Source of the DNA: Lachnocurva sp045579705
GTDB taxonomy: Bacteria; Bacillota; Clostridia; Lachnospirales; Lachnospiraceae
Assembly: GCA_045579705.1 (NCBI GenBank)
Contig: JAZNMP010000003.1
Location: 88,050-152,049, forward strand
Direction: 5' to 3'
Length of the DNA stretch: 64,000 nt
In this document: positions 16,994-25,648 of the stretch, one piece after another
How positions within the stretch are numbered: the stretch's first letter is position 1
Layout: every line of letters begins with the position of its first letter
Translations under genes and position numbers: made by a program
Notes under the pieces: model-generated
Told to the model about the DNA's origin: nothing
Databases searched by the model: none
What the model saw: only the letters and a program-made list of their open reading frames with translations

Positions 16994-17365
16994 TTATTTC
17001 TTCTTGTTTGCGATTGTCTTACGTGGGCCTTTTCTAGTACGAGCATTAGTCTTAGTCTTCTGACCACGTACTGGAAGTCCCTTTCTGTGACGAATTCCGC
17101 GGTAGCATCCGATCTCAGTGAGACGTTTAATGTTCATGATAACTTCTCTTCTAAGATCACCTTCTACAAGGATGCCGCTCTCATCAAGAGCATTACCGAT
17201 CTTCTTAACTTCTTCATCAGTAAGATCCTTAACTCTAGTATCAGGATTTACTCCTGCAGCATCAAGAATCTTTACAGCACTAGTTTTTCCAATGCCGTAG
17301 ATATAAGTCAATCCGATCTCGATTCGTTTTTCTCTCGGCAAATCCACACCTGCAATTCGAGCCAT
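16994..17365 (-). CDS. rpsM: Ribosomal protein S13, 123 aa
   Basis: Small-subunit head protein that contacts the P-site tRNA and subunit bridges. The ATG at 17365 gives the usual 'MARIAGVDLPREKR' start and has GGAGG upstream; an in-frame start six codons earlier is less likely. 'YIYGIGKTSA' and 'CYRGIRHRKGLPVRGQKTKT' are conserved. Confidence 0.97.
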   Translation of the reverse strand: MARIAGVDLPREKRIEIGLTYIYGIGKTSAVKILDAAGVNPDTRVKDLTDEEVKKIGNALDESGILVEGDLRREVIMNIKRLTEIGCYRGIRHRKGLPVRGQKTKTNARTRKGPRKTIANKKK

Positions 17366-17505
17366 GTGTATCTTTTCCTCCAATTTTCAATCAATTACAA
17401 TTTGAGCCCATCATCTGGTATGTGAAATGATAGACTCGGTCTATAAAATCAGAAAGACATAAATGTCCTTCTGCAGCCGCTAATTTTAACTAGTATAGAG
17501 ACAAA

Positions 17506-17619
17506 TTAACCCTGTCTCTGCTTATGCTTGGGATTTTCACAGATGATTCTGATTTTCCCTTTTCTCTTAATTACCTTGCACTTTTCGCACATAGGCTTAA
17601 CGGAAGATCTTACTTTCAC
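17506..17619 (-). CDS. rpmJ: Ribosomal protein L36, 37 aa, GTG start
   Basis: Smallest large-subunit protein. It begins at a GTG (17619) with AGGAGG ten bases upstream and reads 'KVRSSVKPMCEKCKVIKRKG' and then 'ICENPKHKQRQG'. The zinc ligands Cys11, Cys14, Cys27 and His32 are present, so it is the zinc-binding form. It lies between infA and rpsM as expected. Confidence 0.95.
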   Translation of the reverse strand: MKVRSSVKPMCEKCKVIKRKGKIRIICENPKHKQRQG

Positions 17620-17666
17620 GGGATGTACCTCCTCTCCTGATCTCACTTTTCAAGCATATTCTAAAA

Positions 17667-17707
17667 ACGTTTTATTCAGAGGCTGCAACCTACCTCTGAA
17701 AAAACGT
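17667..17707 (-). terminator. Terminator-like hairpin between infA and rpmJ
   Basis: A 15-bp nearly perfect stem with the inner arm TTCAGAGG / CCTCTGAA, extended by ACGTTTT / AAAACGT, then T5 on the minus strand. It could attenuate transcription from the upstream ribosomal genes into rpmJ-rpsM-rpsK-rpsD-rpoA-rplQ. Because the downstream genes are essential, either termination is partial or a promoter lies nearby. Confidence 0.65.
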
Positions 17708-17748
17708 CCGTTACAAATTATATCTACAGTTAGATGAATTGTCAATAT

Positions 17749-17967
17749 TTATTTATCTCTCCATACAATTCTACCTTTTGTCAGATCATATGGTGACATT
17801 TCAATAGTAACCTTGTCTCCTGGAAGGATTCTGATATAGTTCATTCTAAGCTTACCGCTAATATGAGCTAAAATCTCAAGTCCATTATCAAGCTTTACCT
17901 GAAACATAGCATTTGGAAGTTTTTCTAAAACGATTCCTTCAACTTCAATAGTATCTGCTTTTGACAA
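17749..17967 (-). CDS. infA: Translation initiation factor IF-1, 72 aa
   Basis: S1-like OB-fold protein that blocks the A site during initiation. 'IEVEGIVLEKLPNAMFQVKL' and 'VTIEMSPYDLTKGRIVWR' are diagnostic and the length of 72 is standard. It follows adk directly; the map gene that usually lies between them is absent. Confidence 0.97.
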   Translation of the reverse strand: MSKADTIEVEGIVLEKLPNAMFQVKLDNGLEILAHISGKLRMNYIRILPGDKVTIEMSPYDLTKGRIVWRDK

Positions 17968-17985
17968 AACTGTTCCTCCTGTAAA

Positions 17986-18636
17986 TTATTTTACTAAGAT
18001 CTTATTAATAAGATCAAATTCTTCATCGATTGCATTTTTTCCACTAACAGTATGTAGAACTCCCTGTTCTTTATAATATCCAACAAGTGGTTCTGTCTGT
18101 TCGTGATAAACCGCAAGTCTCTTCATAACTGTTTCCGGTTTATCGTCATCTCTCATAACAAGTTCTGTTCCATCTTCATCACAGATACCTTCGACTTTAG
18201 GTCTCAGTGCTGGAGTTACTGTATGATAGATTTTGTTACACTTAGGGCAACTTCTTCTACCAGACATTCTCTCAACGATGTCTTCATCACTAATGTCTAG
18301 ATTGATAACGTATTCAACCTTCTCATCAGTTTTTGCAAGTTCCTTTGTAAGGGCTTCTGCCTGAGGGATTGTTCTAGGGAATCCATCGAGGATGAATCCT
18401 TCTTTACAATCTTCCTTATGAATTCTATCTACTACCAAGTTACAAGTAAGTTCATCTGGAACTAACTGTCCTTCATCCATATAAGCTTTTGCTTTCTTGC
18501 CAAGCTCTGTCTGGTTTTTGATATTCTCTCTAAAGATATCTCCTGTTGAGATATGAGGAATATTATAATGAGCAGATAGTCTGGAGGCCATAGTACCTTT
18601 GCCAGCACCTGGCGCACCTAACATAACAACCTTCAT
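17986..18636 (-). CDS. adk: Adenylate kinase, 216 aa
   Basis: Interconverts ATP + AMP and 2 ADP. The P-loop 'GAPGAGKGT' is at residues 8-16, the AMP-binding stretch 'ISTGDIFRENI' follows, and 'DGFPRTIPQAEAL' lies near 85. The LID carries 'CPKC' near 130 and 'CDEDG' near 150, the metal-binding (zinc) form of Gram-positive adenylate kinases. The ATG at 18636 is chosen because AAAGGAGA lies five bases upstream and it gives the standard N-terminus; it follows secY by 13 bases. Confidence 0.97.
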   Translation of the reverse strand: MKVVMLGAPGAGKGTMASRLSAHYNIPHISTGDIFRENIKNQTELGKKAKAYMDEGQLVPDELTCNLVVDRIHKEDCKEGFILDGFPRTIPQAEALTKELAKTDEKVEYVINLDISDEDIVERMSGRRSCPKCNKIYHTVTPALRPKVEGICDEDGTELVMRDDDKPETVMKRLAVYHEQTEPLVGYYKEQGVLHTVSGKNAIDEEFDLINKILVK

Positions 18637-18649
18637 AGGTTCTCCTTTT

Positions 18650-19963
18650 CTATTCACTTAGGAATCCCTTGTAATTTCTTACTAACATCTGGGACTCAAT
18701 CTGCTGAAGTGTTTCAATAACAACACCTACAATAATAATGATTGAAGTTCCACCGAATGAAACATTCGCATTAAATAATCCATTGAGAATTATTGGCAAC
18801 ATAGAAACGATTGAAAGTCCTATAGCACCAATCAAAATTATGTAATTAAGAATTGATGTAAGGTAATCGCTAGTAGGTTTTCCAGGTCTAATACCTGAAA
18901 TGAATCCACCAGATTTCTTCATGTTATCAGCAATTTCAAGCGGATTAAATGTAATTGAAGTATAGAAATATGCAAAAGCGATAATCAGAACTAAATAAAG
19001 TACTGCGCCTAATGTATATATCCAATTTGCTTTGTTGAACCAATTTGATTCAGACATGCATCTCAGTACTGTTGGCCAGAATCCTGTACCCTGTCCTACC
19101 TGAAGGAATGAGCAAATGATAACTGGTGTCTGCATTAGAGACTGAGCAAAGATAACTGGCATAACACCACCAGTATTAACTTTAAGAGGAATATGTGTAC
19201 TCTGTCCTCCATAAGTTCTCTTGCCTCTAAGCTGTTTTGAGTACTGTACAGGGATCTTTCTCTCAGCTCCCTGAAGTATTACTACCATAAGAACGATTGC
19301 AACGATTACAGCTGCGATAACTACACCTGCGAGAATTCCATTAGCAATTCTCTTTCCTTTGATAAACTGCTCAAAGAGTGTATTTAAATCAACTGGTAAT
19401 CTAGAAATGATATTAACGATAAGTACGATAGAAATACCATTTCCCACACCGTTTTCTGTTATTCTCTCACCAATCCACATCAAGATTGTTGAACCAGCTG
19501 TAAGTACAGCAATAAGAGTAATAACACTAAGTGGACCGTAATTTTCCAAATAACCGCTTCTTCCGAATCCGATAGCCATAGCTCCTGATTCAAGAATCGA
19601 AAGACCAACTGTTACGAAACGTGTGATCTTTGTCATGAAACGGCGACCCTGCTCCCCATCTCTTGATATCTCTTCTAGCTTTGGAAAAGCTATCGTGAGA
19701 AGCTGAATAATAATCGAAGAAGTAATATATGGCGTAATATTCAGCGCAAAAATACTCATTCGTTCAAGCGAACCACCGGTGATTGCAGAGAAGAAATTCA
19801 TTGAATCACCAGCAGCGCCGAACAAGCTGTCAAATACGCCTTCGCTTACTCCCGGAGCGGGAATCTGAGAACCTAATCTGATGACAAACAGCATCAGAAA
19901 TGTAAAAAATATACTGTTTCTCAGATCTTTGATTTTAAAAGCATTGCGAAGGGTTTTAAACAT
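18650..19963 (-). CDS. secY: Preprotein translocase subunit SecY, 437 aa
   Basis: Core of the Sec channel in the cytoplasmic membrane, with ten membrane segments. 'IFFTFLMLFVIRLGSQIPAP' is the first segment and 'GIRPGKPTSDYL' the ribosome/SecA-contacting loop. The plug region follows 'GAAGDSMNFFSAITGGSLER'. It lies directly after rplO with one base between, the usual spc-operon order. Confidence 0.98.
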   Translation of the reverse strand: MFKTLRNAFKIKDLRNSIFFTFLMLFVIRLGSQIPAPGVSEGVFDSLFGAAGDSMNFFSAITGGSLERMSIFALNITPYITSSIIIQLLTIAFPKLEEISRDGEQGRRFMTKITRFVTVGLSILESGAMAIGFGRSGYLENYGPLSVITLIAVLTAGSTILMWIGERITENGVGNGISIVLIVNIISRLPVDLNTLFEQFIKGKRIANGILAGVVIAAVIVAIVLMVVILQGAERKIPVQYSKQLRGKRTYGGQSTHIPLKVNTGGVMPVIFAQSLMQTPVIICSFLQVGQGTGFWPTVLRCMSESNWFNKANWIYTLGAVLYLVLIIAFAYFYTSITFNPLEIADNMKKSGGFISGIRPGKPTSDYLTSILNYIILIGAIGLSIVSMLPIILNGLFNANVSFGGTSIIIIVGVVIETLQQIESQMLVRNYKGFLSE

Positions 19964-19964
19964 A

Positions 19965-20405
19965 TTAGATCACCTCGCAGCTTCCACCTGCGGCTTCAAT
20001 CTTTTCTTTTGCTGATGCACTGAAAGAAGTTGCCTTAACAACAAGCTTCTTTGTAAGTTCACCATTTCCAAGAACTTTGATACCGTCTCTAGAATTCTTT
20101 ACGATTCCAGTGTTCTTAAGGAGCTCAGCATCAATTACTGTACCGTTATCAAATCTGTCGAGAACTGATACGTTAACTGATACGATTTCCTTTGTATTAC
20201 GGTTCTTAAATCCTCTCTTAGGGATTCGACGGAAAAGTGGCATCTGTCCACCTTCGAATCCTGGTCTAGGCGCACCTGAACGTGCTTTCTGACCCTTATG
20301 TCCTTTACCGGCTGTCTTTCCGTTTCCTGAACCATGACCGCGGCCTCTTCTAAAGTTGTCGCTCTGCACGCTTCCCTTAGCCGGAGATAGATTAGATAAA
20401 TCCAT
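19965..20405 (-). CDS. rplO: Ribosomal protein L15, 146 aa
   Basis: Late-assembly protein of the large subunit. 'GRGHGSGNGKTAGKGHKGQK' is the characteristic glycine-rich basic N-terminal part and 'GFEGGQMPLFRRIPKRGFKN' is invariant. Placed between rpmD and secY. Confidence 0.97.
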   Translation of the reverse strand: MDLSNLSPAKGSVQSDNFRRGRGHGSGNGKTAGKGHKGQKARSGAPRPGFEGGQMPLFRRIPKRGFKNRNTKEIVSVNVSVLDRFDNGTVIDAELLKNTGIVKNSRDGIKVLGNGELTKKLVVKATSFSASAKEKIEAAGGSCEVI

Positions 20406-20427
20406 TTTGTTACCTCCTATTTAAAGT

Positions 20428-20616
20428 TTAAGCATCGACTTCTTCAACAGTAACCATATGGCGAACGTTCTGGATCATGCCTCTAGTTGCTGCATTATCT
20501 GGAAGAACTACTGTTGAGTTAATCTTATGAAGTCCGAGTGCTTCTACGGTCTTACGGTTTCTAGGAACCTGTCCGATTTTAGACTTCACTAATGTAATTT
20601 TTAACTTTTTAGCCAT
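20428..20616 (-). CDS. rpmD: Ribosomal protein L30, 62 aa
   Basis: 'KITLVKSKIGQVPRNRKTVE' and 'NAATRGMIQNVRHMV' are typical. The ATG at 20616 with AAGGAGG upstream is preferred over an earlier in-frame start and gives the standard length. Confidence 0.96.
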   Translation of the reverse strand: MAKKLKITLVKSKIGQVPRNRKTVEALGLHKINSTVVLPDNAATRGMIQNVRHMVTVEEVDA

Positions 20617-20626
20617 GATATCCTCC

Positions 20627-21136
20627 TTAACCAAGAACTTCTTCTACGCTCTTACCGCGAAGACGAGCTACTTCTTCAGGGGACTTAAGCTCTGAAAGAG
20701 CATTAATTGTAGCAAGTACTACGTTCTGCTTGTTTGAAGAACCAAGTGACTTTGTACGGATATTCTGGATACCTGCAAGATCACATACGGCACGAGCAGG
20801 ACCACCAGCGATAACACCAGTACCTTCTGGAGCCTTCTTAAGAAGAACTGTAGCGCCTGTGTGCTTACCAATGATGTCATGAGTAATACTACGAGCAGAG
20901 TTCATCTTAACTTCTACCATGTTCTTGATAGCATCTTCTTTACCCTTACGAATAGCGTCTGGGATTTCAGCAGATTTGCCAAGTCCAGCGCCTACATGTC
21001 CGTTACGGTCTCCTACAACAACGAGGGCAGCGAAACGCATGTTACGTCCACCTTTAACTACCTTCGTTACTCTTTTGATTGCAACTACCTGGTCATCTAA
21101 TTCTATCTGACCGAGGTCGATATTTGTACGCTTCAT
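20627..21136 (-). CDS. rpsE: Ribosomal protein S5, 169 aa
   Basis: Small-subunit protein involved in accuracy and mRNA helicase activity at the entry tunnel. 'VVVGDRNGHVGAGLGKSAEI' is the conserved double-stranded-RNA-binding stretch and 'GTGVIAGGPARAVCDLAGI' the second conserved block. Placed between rplR and rpmD. Confidence 0.97.
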   Translation of the reverse strand: MKRTNIDLGQIELDDQVVAIKRVTKVVKGGRNMRFAALVVVGDRNGHVGAGLGKSAEIPDAIRKGKEDAIKNMVEVKMNSARSITHDIIGKHTGATVLLKKAPEGTGVIAGGPARAVCDLAGIQNIRTKSLGSSNKQNVVLATINALSELKSPEEVARLRGKSVEEVLG

Positions 21137-21151
21137 TTATCGTGTTCCTCC

Positions 21152-21520
21152 TTAGAATTCAAGACCAGCTTCTCTAGCAGCGTCTGCAAGAGCTGCTACT
21201 TTACCTTTGTAAATGTAGCCACCACGGTCAAATACTACTTCTTTGATACCTTTTTCAATAGCCTTCTTAGCGATTGCTGTACCAAGAGCCTTTGCTGCAG
21301 CTACGTCGTTAGTGTGTTCGAGATCACCCTTCAGATCTTTATCAAGAGTTGAAGCAGCAACAAGTGTGTTGCCAGCTTCATCGTCGATAACCTGTACATA
21401 CATATTCTTATTGCTTCTGAATACGCAGAGACGCGGTCTGTCAGGGGTGCCTACGAGATGATTTCTTAATCTTCTGTGCTTCTTAGCGCGAACTAAAGAT
21501 CTAGATTTTTTATTTATCAT
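21152..21520 (-). CDS. rplR: Ribosomal protein L18, 122 aa
   Basis: 5S rRNA-binding protein of the central protuberance. 'RLCVFRSNKNMYVQVIDDEA' and 'VVFDRGGYIYKGKVAALADA' with 'REAGLEF' at the end are diagnostic. Confidence 0.97.
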   Translation of the reverse strand: MINKKSRSLVRAKKHRRLRNHLVGTPDRPRLCVFRSNKNMYVQVIDDEAGNTLVAASTLDKDLKGDLEHTNDVAAAKALGTAIAKKAIEKGIKEVVFDRGGYIYKGKVAALADAAREAGLEF

Positions 21521-21538
21521 ATCTTCTCACTCCTTCAA

Positions 21539-22078
21539 TTATTTCTTACCGGTCTTGCCTGCAAGACGGCGAACATGTTCTGTAGAATACTTAATACCCT
21601 TACCCTTGTATGGTTCAGGCTTTCTCTTCTCGCGGATATTAGCCGCATACTGTCCAACCTTTTCCTTGTCAATTCCGGAAACAATGATATTATTACCTTC
21701 AACTTTTGACTCAATTCCTTCTGGATCTTCCATCTCTACTGGATGTGAGTATCCAAGGTGAAGTGTCAACTTCTTACCTGATTTCTCAGCACGATATCCG
21801 ACACCATTGATCTCAAGAGTCTTAGTATATCCATCAGATACGCCCGTTACCATATTCTGAATCAGAGATCTAGTAAGGCCGTGAAGTGACTTATTCTTCT
21901 TTAAATCATTTGGTCTCTCAACGATAACTTCTTCGCCTTCTTTCTTGATAGTCATCTCAGCTGGGAGAACTCTATCAAGAGTACCTTTAGGACCTTTTAC
22001 AGTCACATGATTATTTTCTGCAATTTCTACAGTTACGCCTGCAGGAATTGCGATTGGCATTCTTCCTATACGTGACAT
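21539..22078 (-). CDS. rplF: Ribosomal protein L6, 179 aa
   Basis: Large-subunit protein near the factor-binding site. 'MSRIGRMPIAIPAGVTVEI' is the standard start, at the ATG at 22078 with GGAGG upstream. The C-terminal 'KRKPEPYKGKGIKYSTEHVR' is invariant. Confidence 0.97.
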   Translation of the reverse strand: MSRIGRMPIAIPAGVTVEIAENNHVTVKGPKGTLDRVLPAEMTIKKEGEEVIVERPNDLKKNKSLHGLTRSLIQNMVTGVSDGYTKTLEINGVGYRAEKSGKKLTLHLGYSHPVEMEDPEGIESKVEGNNIIVSGIDKEKVGQYAANIREKRKPEPYKGKGIKYSTEHVRRLAGKTGKK

Positions 22079-22159
22079 GCCCGTACCTCCATTTGTATGT
22101 CCGACCAAGCAGGTCGGTTTATACTTCTATCTGTTAATAATAAAATGTTACGCTCTATC

Positions 22160-22561
22160 TTACCAAACGTAAGCAAGAACTTCTCCACCGACACCAAGCT
22201 TACGAGCTTCTTTGTCAGTAATAACGCCCTTGTTTGTTGAAAGGATAGCGATACCAAGTCCACCGAGAACTCTAGGTACATCATCCTTACCAGCGTAAAC
22301 ACGAAGACCTGGTTTAGAGATCTTCTTGATTCCAGAAATAATCTGATCTTTCTTTGTACCTGAGTACTTAAGTGTTACACGGATTGTCTTAAAGTTTCCG
22401 TCTTCTACGATCTCATATTTCTCAACATATCCCTCGTCAACAAGAATATCGGCGATGGAAATCTTCATTTTTGATACAGGAATGTCTACTGTATCATGCT
22501 TTGCAGTATTTGCATTACGGATTCTCGTAAGCATATCTGCGATTGGATCACTTATATTCAT
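22160..22561 (-). CDS. rpsH: Ribosomal protein S8, 133 aa
   Basis: 'ISDPIADMLTRIRNA' at the N-terminus and 'GLGIAILSTNKGVITDKEAR' at the C-terminus are diagnostic. S8 binds 16S rRNA helix 21 and is the spc-operon repressor in E. coli; no matching target site was recognised here. The 81-bp gap to rplF holds only a small CCGACC/GGTCGG hairpin. Confidence 0.97.
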   Translation of the reverse strand: MNISDPIADMLTRIRNANTAKHDTVDIPVSKMKISIADILVDEGYVEKYEIVEDGNFKTIRVTLKYSGTKKDQIISGIKKISKPGLRVYAGKDDVPRVLGGLGIAILSTNKGVITDKEARKLGVGGEVLAYVW

Positions 22562-22586
22562 GATTTATTGTCCTCCTACAAAAAGC

Positions 22587-22772
22587 TTACCAGGAAGCCT
22601 TCTTTACTCCAGGGATCTCACCCTTATACGCAAGTTCACGGAAACATACTCTGCAGATTCCGTATTTCTTTAGTACAGAATGAGGACGACCGCAGATCTT
22701 ACAGCGTGTATATTCTCTTGTAGAGAATTTCTGCTTTCTTGCCTGCTTAACTTTCATTGATTTCTTAGCCAT
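22587..22772 (-). CDS. rpsN: Ribosomal protein S14, zinc-binding type, 61 aa
   Basis: The short (type Z) S14 with four cysteines in 'CKICGRPHSVLKKYGICRVC' that bind zinc. The C-terminal 'RELAYKGEIPGVKKASW' is conserved. No second, zinc-free copy is in this window. Confidence 0.97.
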   Translation of the reverse strand: MAKKSMKVKQARKQKFSTREYTRCKICGRPHSVLKKYGICRVCFRELAYKGEIPGVKKASW

Positions 22773-22787
22773 GTTTTCCTCCTGAAA

Positions 22788-23327
22788 TTACTTAGCGAAA
22801 GGCATTCCGAAGAATCTTAACAATTCTCTTGCTTCCTCATCTGTCTTTGCTGTTGTAACAACAATGATATCCATTCCACGGATCTTATCAACCTTATCAT
22901 ACTCGATTTCTGGGAAGATGATCTGCTCTTTGATACCAAGTGCATAGTTTCCTCTACCATCGAAAGAATCAGCATTTACACCTCTAAAGTCACGTACACG
23001 TGGAAGTGCAAGATTTACAAGACGGTCAAGGAAATCGTACATACGCTCACCACGAAGTGTAACCTTACATCCGATACCCTGTCCTTCTCTAATCTTGAAG
23101 TTAGCGATAGAGTTCTTTGCCTTTGTGATAACTGGCTTCTGACCAGCGATAGCTGTCATATCAGCTACAGCAGCATCGAGAAGCTTAGCATTCTCTTTAG
23201 CTTCGCCAACACCCATGTTGATAACGATCTTATCAAGCTTAGGAATTTCCATTTCATTCTTATATCCGAACTTGTCCATCATCTGCTTTGTGATGTTGTT
23301 CAAATATTCATCTTTAAGTCTACTCAA
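22788..23327 (-). CDS. rplE: Ribosomal protein L5, 179 aa
   Basis: 5S rRNA-binding protein that contacts the P-site tRNA. 'LDKIVINMGVGEAKENAKLL' and 'LALPRVRDFRGVN' with 'RGNYALGIKEQIIFPEI' are diagnostic. Confidence 0.97.
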   Translation of the reverse strand: MSRLKDEYLNNITKQMMDKFGYKNEMEIPKLDKIVINMGVGEAKENAKLLDAAVADMTAIAGQKPVITKAKNSIANFKIREGQGIGCKVTLRGERMYDFLDRLVNLALPRVRDFRGVNADSFDGRGNYALGIKEQIIFPEIEYDKVDKIRGMDIIVVTTAKTDEEARELLRFFGMPFAK

Positions 23328-23350
23328 AGTAATTGTCCTCCTTTCCGCAA

Positions 23351-23662
23351 TTATTTGTCGATCTTCTCGCCTGTAATCTTAGCGATACGAACTTTTTTAC
23401 CGTCTTCAACCTTGAAGCCAACACGTGTTGTCTTACCACCAACAACGAGCATTACGTTAGAAAGGTCGATAGGAGCTTCCTGCTCAACGATTCCACCGTT
23501 CTGGTTAGCCATGCTTGGCTTTGTGTGCTTCTTGATCATGTGAACGCCTTCAACAACTACACGGTTGTTCTTACGATCAACGGAAAGGACTTTACCTTCA
23601 TTATTCTTATCAGCACCGGCGATAACACGTACTGTATCGCCAACCTTGATCTTAGTTGTCAT
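23351..23662 (-). CDS. rplX: Ribosomal protein L24, 103 aa
   Basis: Assembly-initiating large-subunit protein with a KOW motif at the N-terminus ('KVGDTVRVIAGADKNNEGKV') and 'GVHMIKKHTKPS' in the middle. Confidence 0.97.
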   Translation of the reverse strand: MTTKIKVGDTVRVIAGADKNNEGKVLSVDRKNNRVVVEGVHMIKKHTKPSMANQNGGIVEQEAPIDLSNVMLVVGGKTTRVGFKVEDGKKVRIAKITGEKIDK

Positions 23663-23673
23663 TATGCTACCTC

Positions 23674-24042
23674 CTACAATACTTCAGGAGCAAGAGATAC
23701 GATCTTCATAAACTTCTTGTCACGAAGTTCTCTTGCAACTGGTCCAAAGATACGTGTTCCTGTTGGAGTATTGTCATCTTTAATGATAACGGCTGCGTTC
23801 TCATCGAATTTGATGTAGCTTCCGTCTTTACGGCGTACGCCTCTCTTTGTACGAACGACAACGGCTTTAACAACATCACCCTTCTTTACAACTCCGCCGG
23901 GTGTTGCCTCTTTTACAGTAGCACGTACAACGTCGCCGATGTTTGCATATCTCCTTGTGGAGCCGCCTGTAACACGGATTACGAGAAGCTCTCGCGCACC
24001 AGTATTATCAGCTACAGTTAATCTGCTTTCCTGCTGTACCAT
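23674..24042 (-). CDS. rplN: Ribosomal protein L14, 122 aa
   Basis: 'MVQQESRLTVADNTGARELL' at the start and 'GTRIFGPVARELRDKKFMKI' near the end are invariant. It forms intersubunit bridges. Confidence 0.98.
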   Translation of the reverse strand: MVQQESRLTVADNTGARELLVIRVTGGSTRRYANIGDVVRATVKEATPGGVVKKGDVVKAVVVRTKRGVRRKDGSYIKFDENAAVIIKDDNTPTGTRIFGPVARELRDKKFMKIVSLAPEVL

Positions 24043-24060
24043 TTCAAGCCTCCTTAATCC

Positions 24061-24318
24061 TTATTTAGCTCTTTCAATAACTGAAACAAGTCTCCATCTC
24101 TTATCTCTAGAAAGTGGTCTTGTTTCCATAACACGAACTGTGTCACCCTTATGTGCTTCATTATTCTCGTCATGAGCTTTAAGCTTATACTGCTTCTTGA
24201 CGATCTTGTTATATAGAGGATGGCGTTCGTTATTGTTAACAGTCACAACGATAGTTTTATCCATCTTGTCAGATGTGACAATACCTACACGTGTTTTTCT
24301 AAGATTTCTCTCTTCCAC
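24061..24318 (-). CDS. rpsQ: Ribosomal protein S17, 85 aa
   Basis: 'LRKTRVGIVTSDKMDKTIVV' and 'HDENNEAHKGDTVRVMETRP' match the OB-fold S17 family. Placed between rpmC and rplN. Confidence 0.97.
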   Translation of the reverse strand: MEERNLRKTRVGIVTSDKMDKTIVVTVNNNERHPLYNKIVKKQYKLKAHDENNEAHKGDTVRVMETRPLSRDKRWRLVSVIERAK

Positions 24319-24342
24319 GTCTGTTCTCCTTTCGTGATCCTA

Positions 24343-24549
24343 TTACCTAGCCATTCTCTTCTCAGTAATGAGTGTCTGAATACGGGCAATATTCTTTCTA
24401 ACTTCCTTGATTCTACCTGTATTTTCAAGCTGATTTGTTGCATTCTGGAATCTAAGGTTAAAAAGTTCCTTCTTTGCATCTACAAGCTCAGCAGAAAGTT
24501 CTTCTACAGACTTAGCACGTAAGTCCTGTACGTAATCCTTAGTTTTCAT
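24343..24549 (-). CDS. rpmC: Ribosomal protein L29, 68 aa
   Basis: Two-helix protein at the tunnel exit. 'LRAKSVEELSAELVDAKKEL' and 'FNLRFQNATNQLENTGRIKE' are typical. The ATG at 24549 overlaps the last codons of rplP by 11 bases, so translational coupling is likely; a longer frame further upstream lies inside rplP. Confidence 0.95.
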   Translation of the reverse strand: MKTKDYVQDLRAKSVEELSAELVDAKKELFNLRFQNATNQLENTGRIKEVRKNIARIQTLITEKRMAR

Positions 24550-24970
24550 TAGCTTCACCGCCTTCCATTCCTTCGCGGGCAACTATCTTGCATGCGCAAG
24601 GAAGTTTATGAGATGCCAGACGAAGAGCTTCTCTAGCTACGTCTTCAGGTACTCCTGCGATTTCAAAAAGTACACGACCAGGTTTAACAACTGCTACCCA
24701 GTAATCTACAGGTCCTTTTCCTTTACCCATTCGAGTACCAGCTGGCTGGCTTGTAATAGGCTTATCTGGGAAAATACGGATCCATACTTTACCGCCACGC
24801 TTAATGTGACGAGTCATAGCTACTCGGGCTGCTTCGATCTGTGTTGATCTGATCCAACATGGATCAAGAGAAACAATACCGAAATCACCGTTAGCAATAG
24901 TGTTTCCTCTAGAAATCTTACCTGAAAGACTTCCGCGGAACTGCTTTCTATGCTTTACTCTTTTAGGCAT
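24539..24970 (-). CDS. rplP: Ribosomal protein L16, 143 aa
   Basis: 'MPKRVKHRKQFRGSLSGKI' is the standard start, from the ATG at 24970, which overlaps the rpsC stop. 'RGGKVWIRIFPDKPITSQPA' and 'GTRMGKGKGPVDYWVAVVKP' are invariant. L16 helps organise the A-site tRNA region. Confidence 0.97.
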   Translation of the reverse strand: MPKRVKHRKQFRGSLSGKISRGNTIANGDFGIVSLDPCWIRSTQIEAARVAMTRHIKRGGKVWIRIFPDKPITSQPAGTRMGKGKGPVDYWVAVVKPGRVLFEIAGVPEDVAREALRLASHKLPCACKIVAREGMEGGEANEN

Positions 24971-25634
24971 TAACATTGCGGTTTACTCCTTCCTTCTTGT
25001 TTTTCTTTGGAAGAATCTCTCCCTTATAGATCCAAACCTTTACGCCGACCTTACCGTATGTTGTATCTGCTTCAGCAAATCCATAATCGATGTCAGCACG
25101 AAGTGTCTGAAGTGGGATAGTACCTTCATTGTATGATTCTGTTCTAGCCATATCAGCACCGCCAAGACGACCAGAGCAAGATACTTTGATACCCTGAACG
25201 AAGTTTGACTTCATTGTTCTAGACATGCAAGACTTCATAGCACGTCTGAAAGATACACGGTTCTCAAGCTGCTGAGCAACGTTCTCAGCAACAAGCTGTG
25301 CATCATCATCAGGACGCTTAACTTCCTTGATGTCGATAACAAGCTTATTCTCTGTAAGCTTCTGAACTTCTGATTTAATCTTTTCGATTTCTGCACCGCC
25401 CTTACCGATAACGACACCAGGCTTTGCAGTATAAACGATAACCTTTACACGGTCTGAAGCACGCTCGATATCAATCTTTGAGATTCCTGCGTTGTAAAGC
25501 TTCTTCTTAAGGAATTTACGGATCTTCTGATCTTCGATAAGGTAATCAGCAAATTCCTTCTCAGCATACCATCTTGAACCCCAGTCCTTGATAACGCCGA
25601 CTCTAAGACCATGAGGATTAACTTTCTGTCCCAT
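24963..25634 (-). CDS. rpsC: Ribosomal protein S3, 223 aa
   Basis: Protein of the mRNA entry tunnel. 'MGQKVNPHGLRVGVIKDWGS' is the usual start; a KH domain with 'PGVVIGKGGAEIEKI' lies at about residues 70-90; 'GIKVSCSGRLGGADMARTE' is the C-terminal signature. Its end overlaps rplP by eight bases. Confidence 0.97.
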   Translation of the reverse strand: MGQKVNPHGLRVGVIKDWGSRWYAEKEFADYLIEDQKIRKFLKKKLYNAGISKIDIERASDRVKVIVYTAKPGVVIGKGGAEIEKIKSEVQKLTENKLVIDIKEVKRPDDDAQLVAENVAQQLENRVSFRRAMKSCMSRTMKSNFVQGIKVSCSGRLGGADMARTESYNEGTIPLQTLRADIDYGFAEADTTYGKVGVKVWIYKGEILPKKNKKEGVNRNVNA

Positions 25635-25648
25635 TGTTTTCCTCCTTC

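Noticed and set aside
16883..17425. 180-codon plus-strand frame over rpsK-rpsM
   Set aside because: It is a shadow of two clear ribosomal protein genes on the minus strand.
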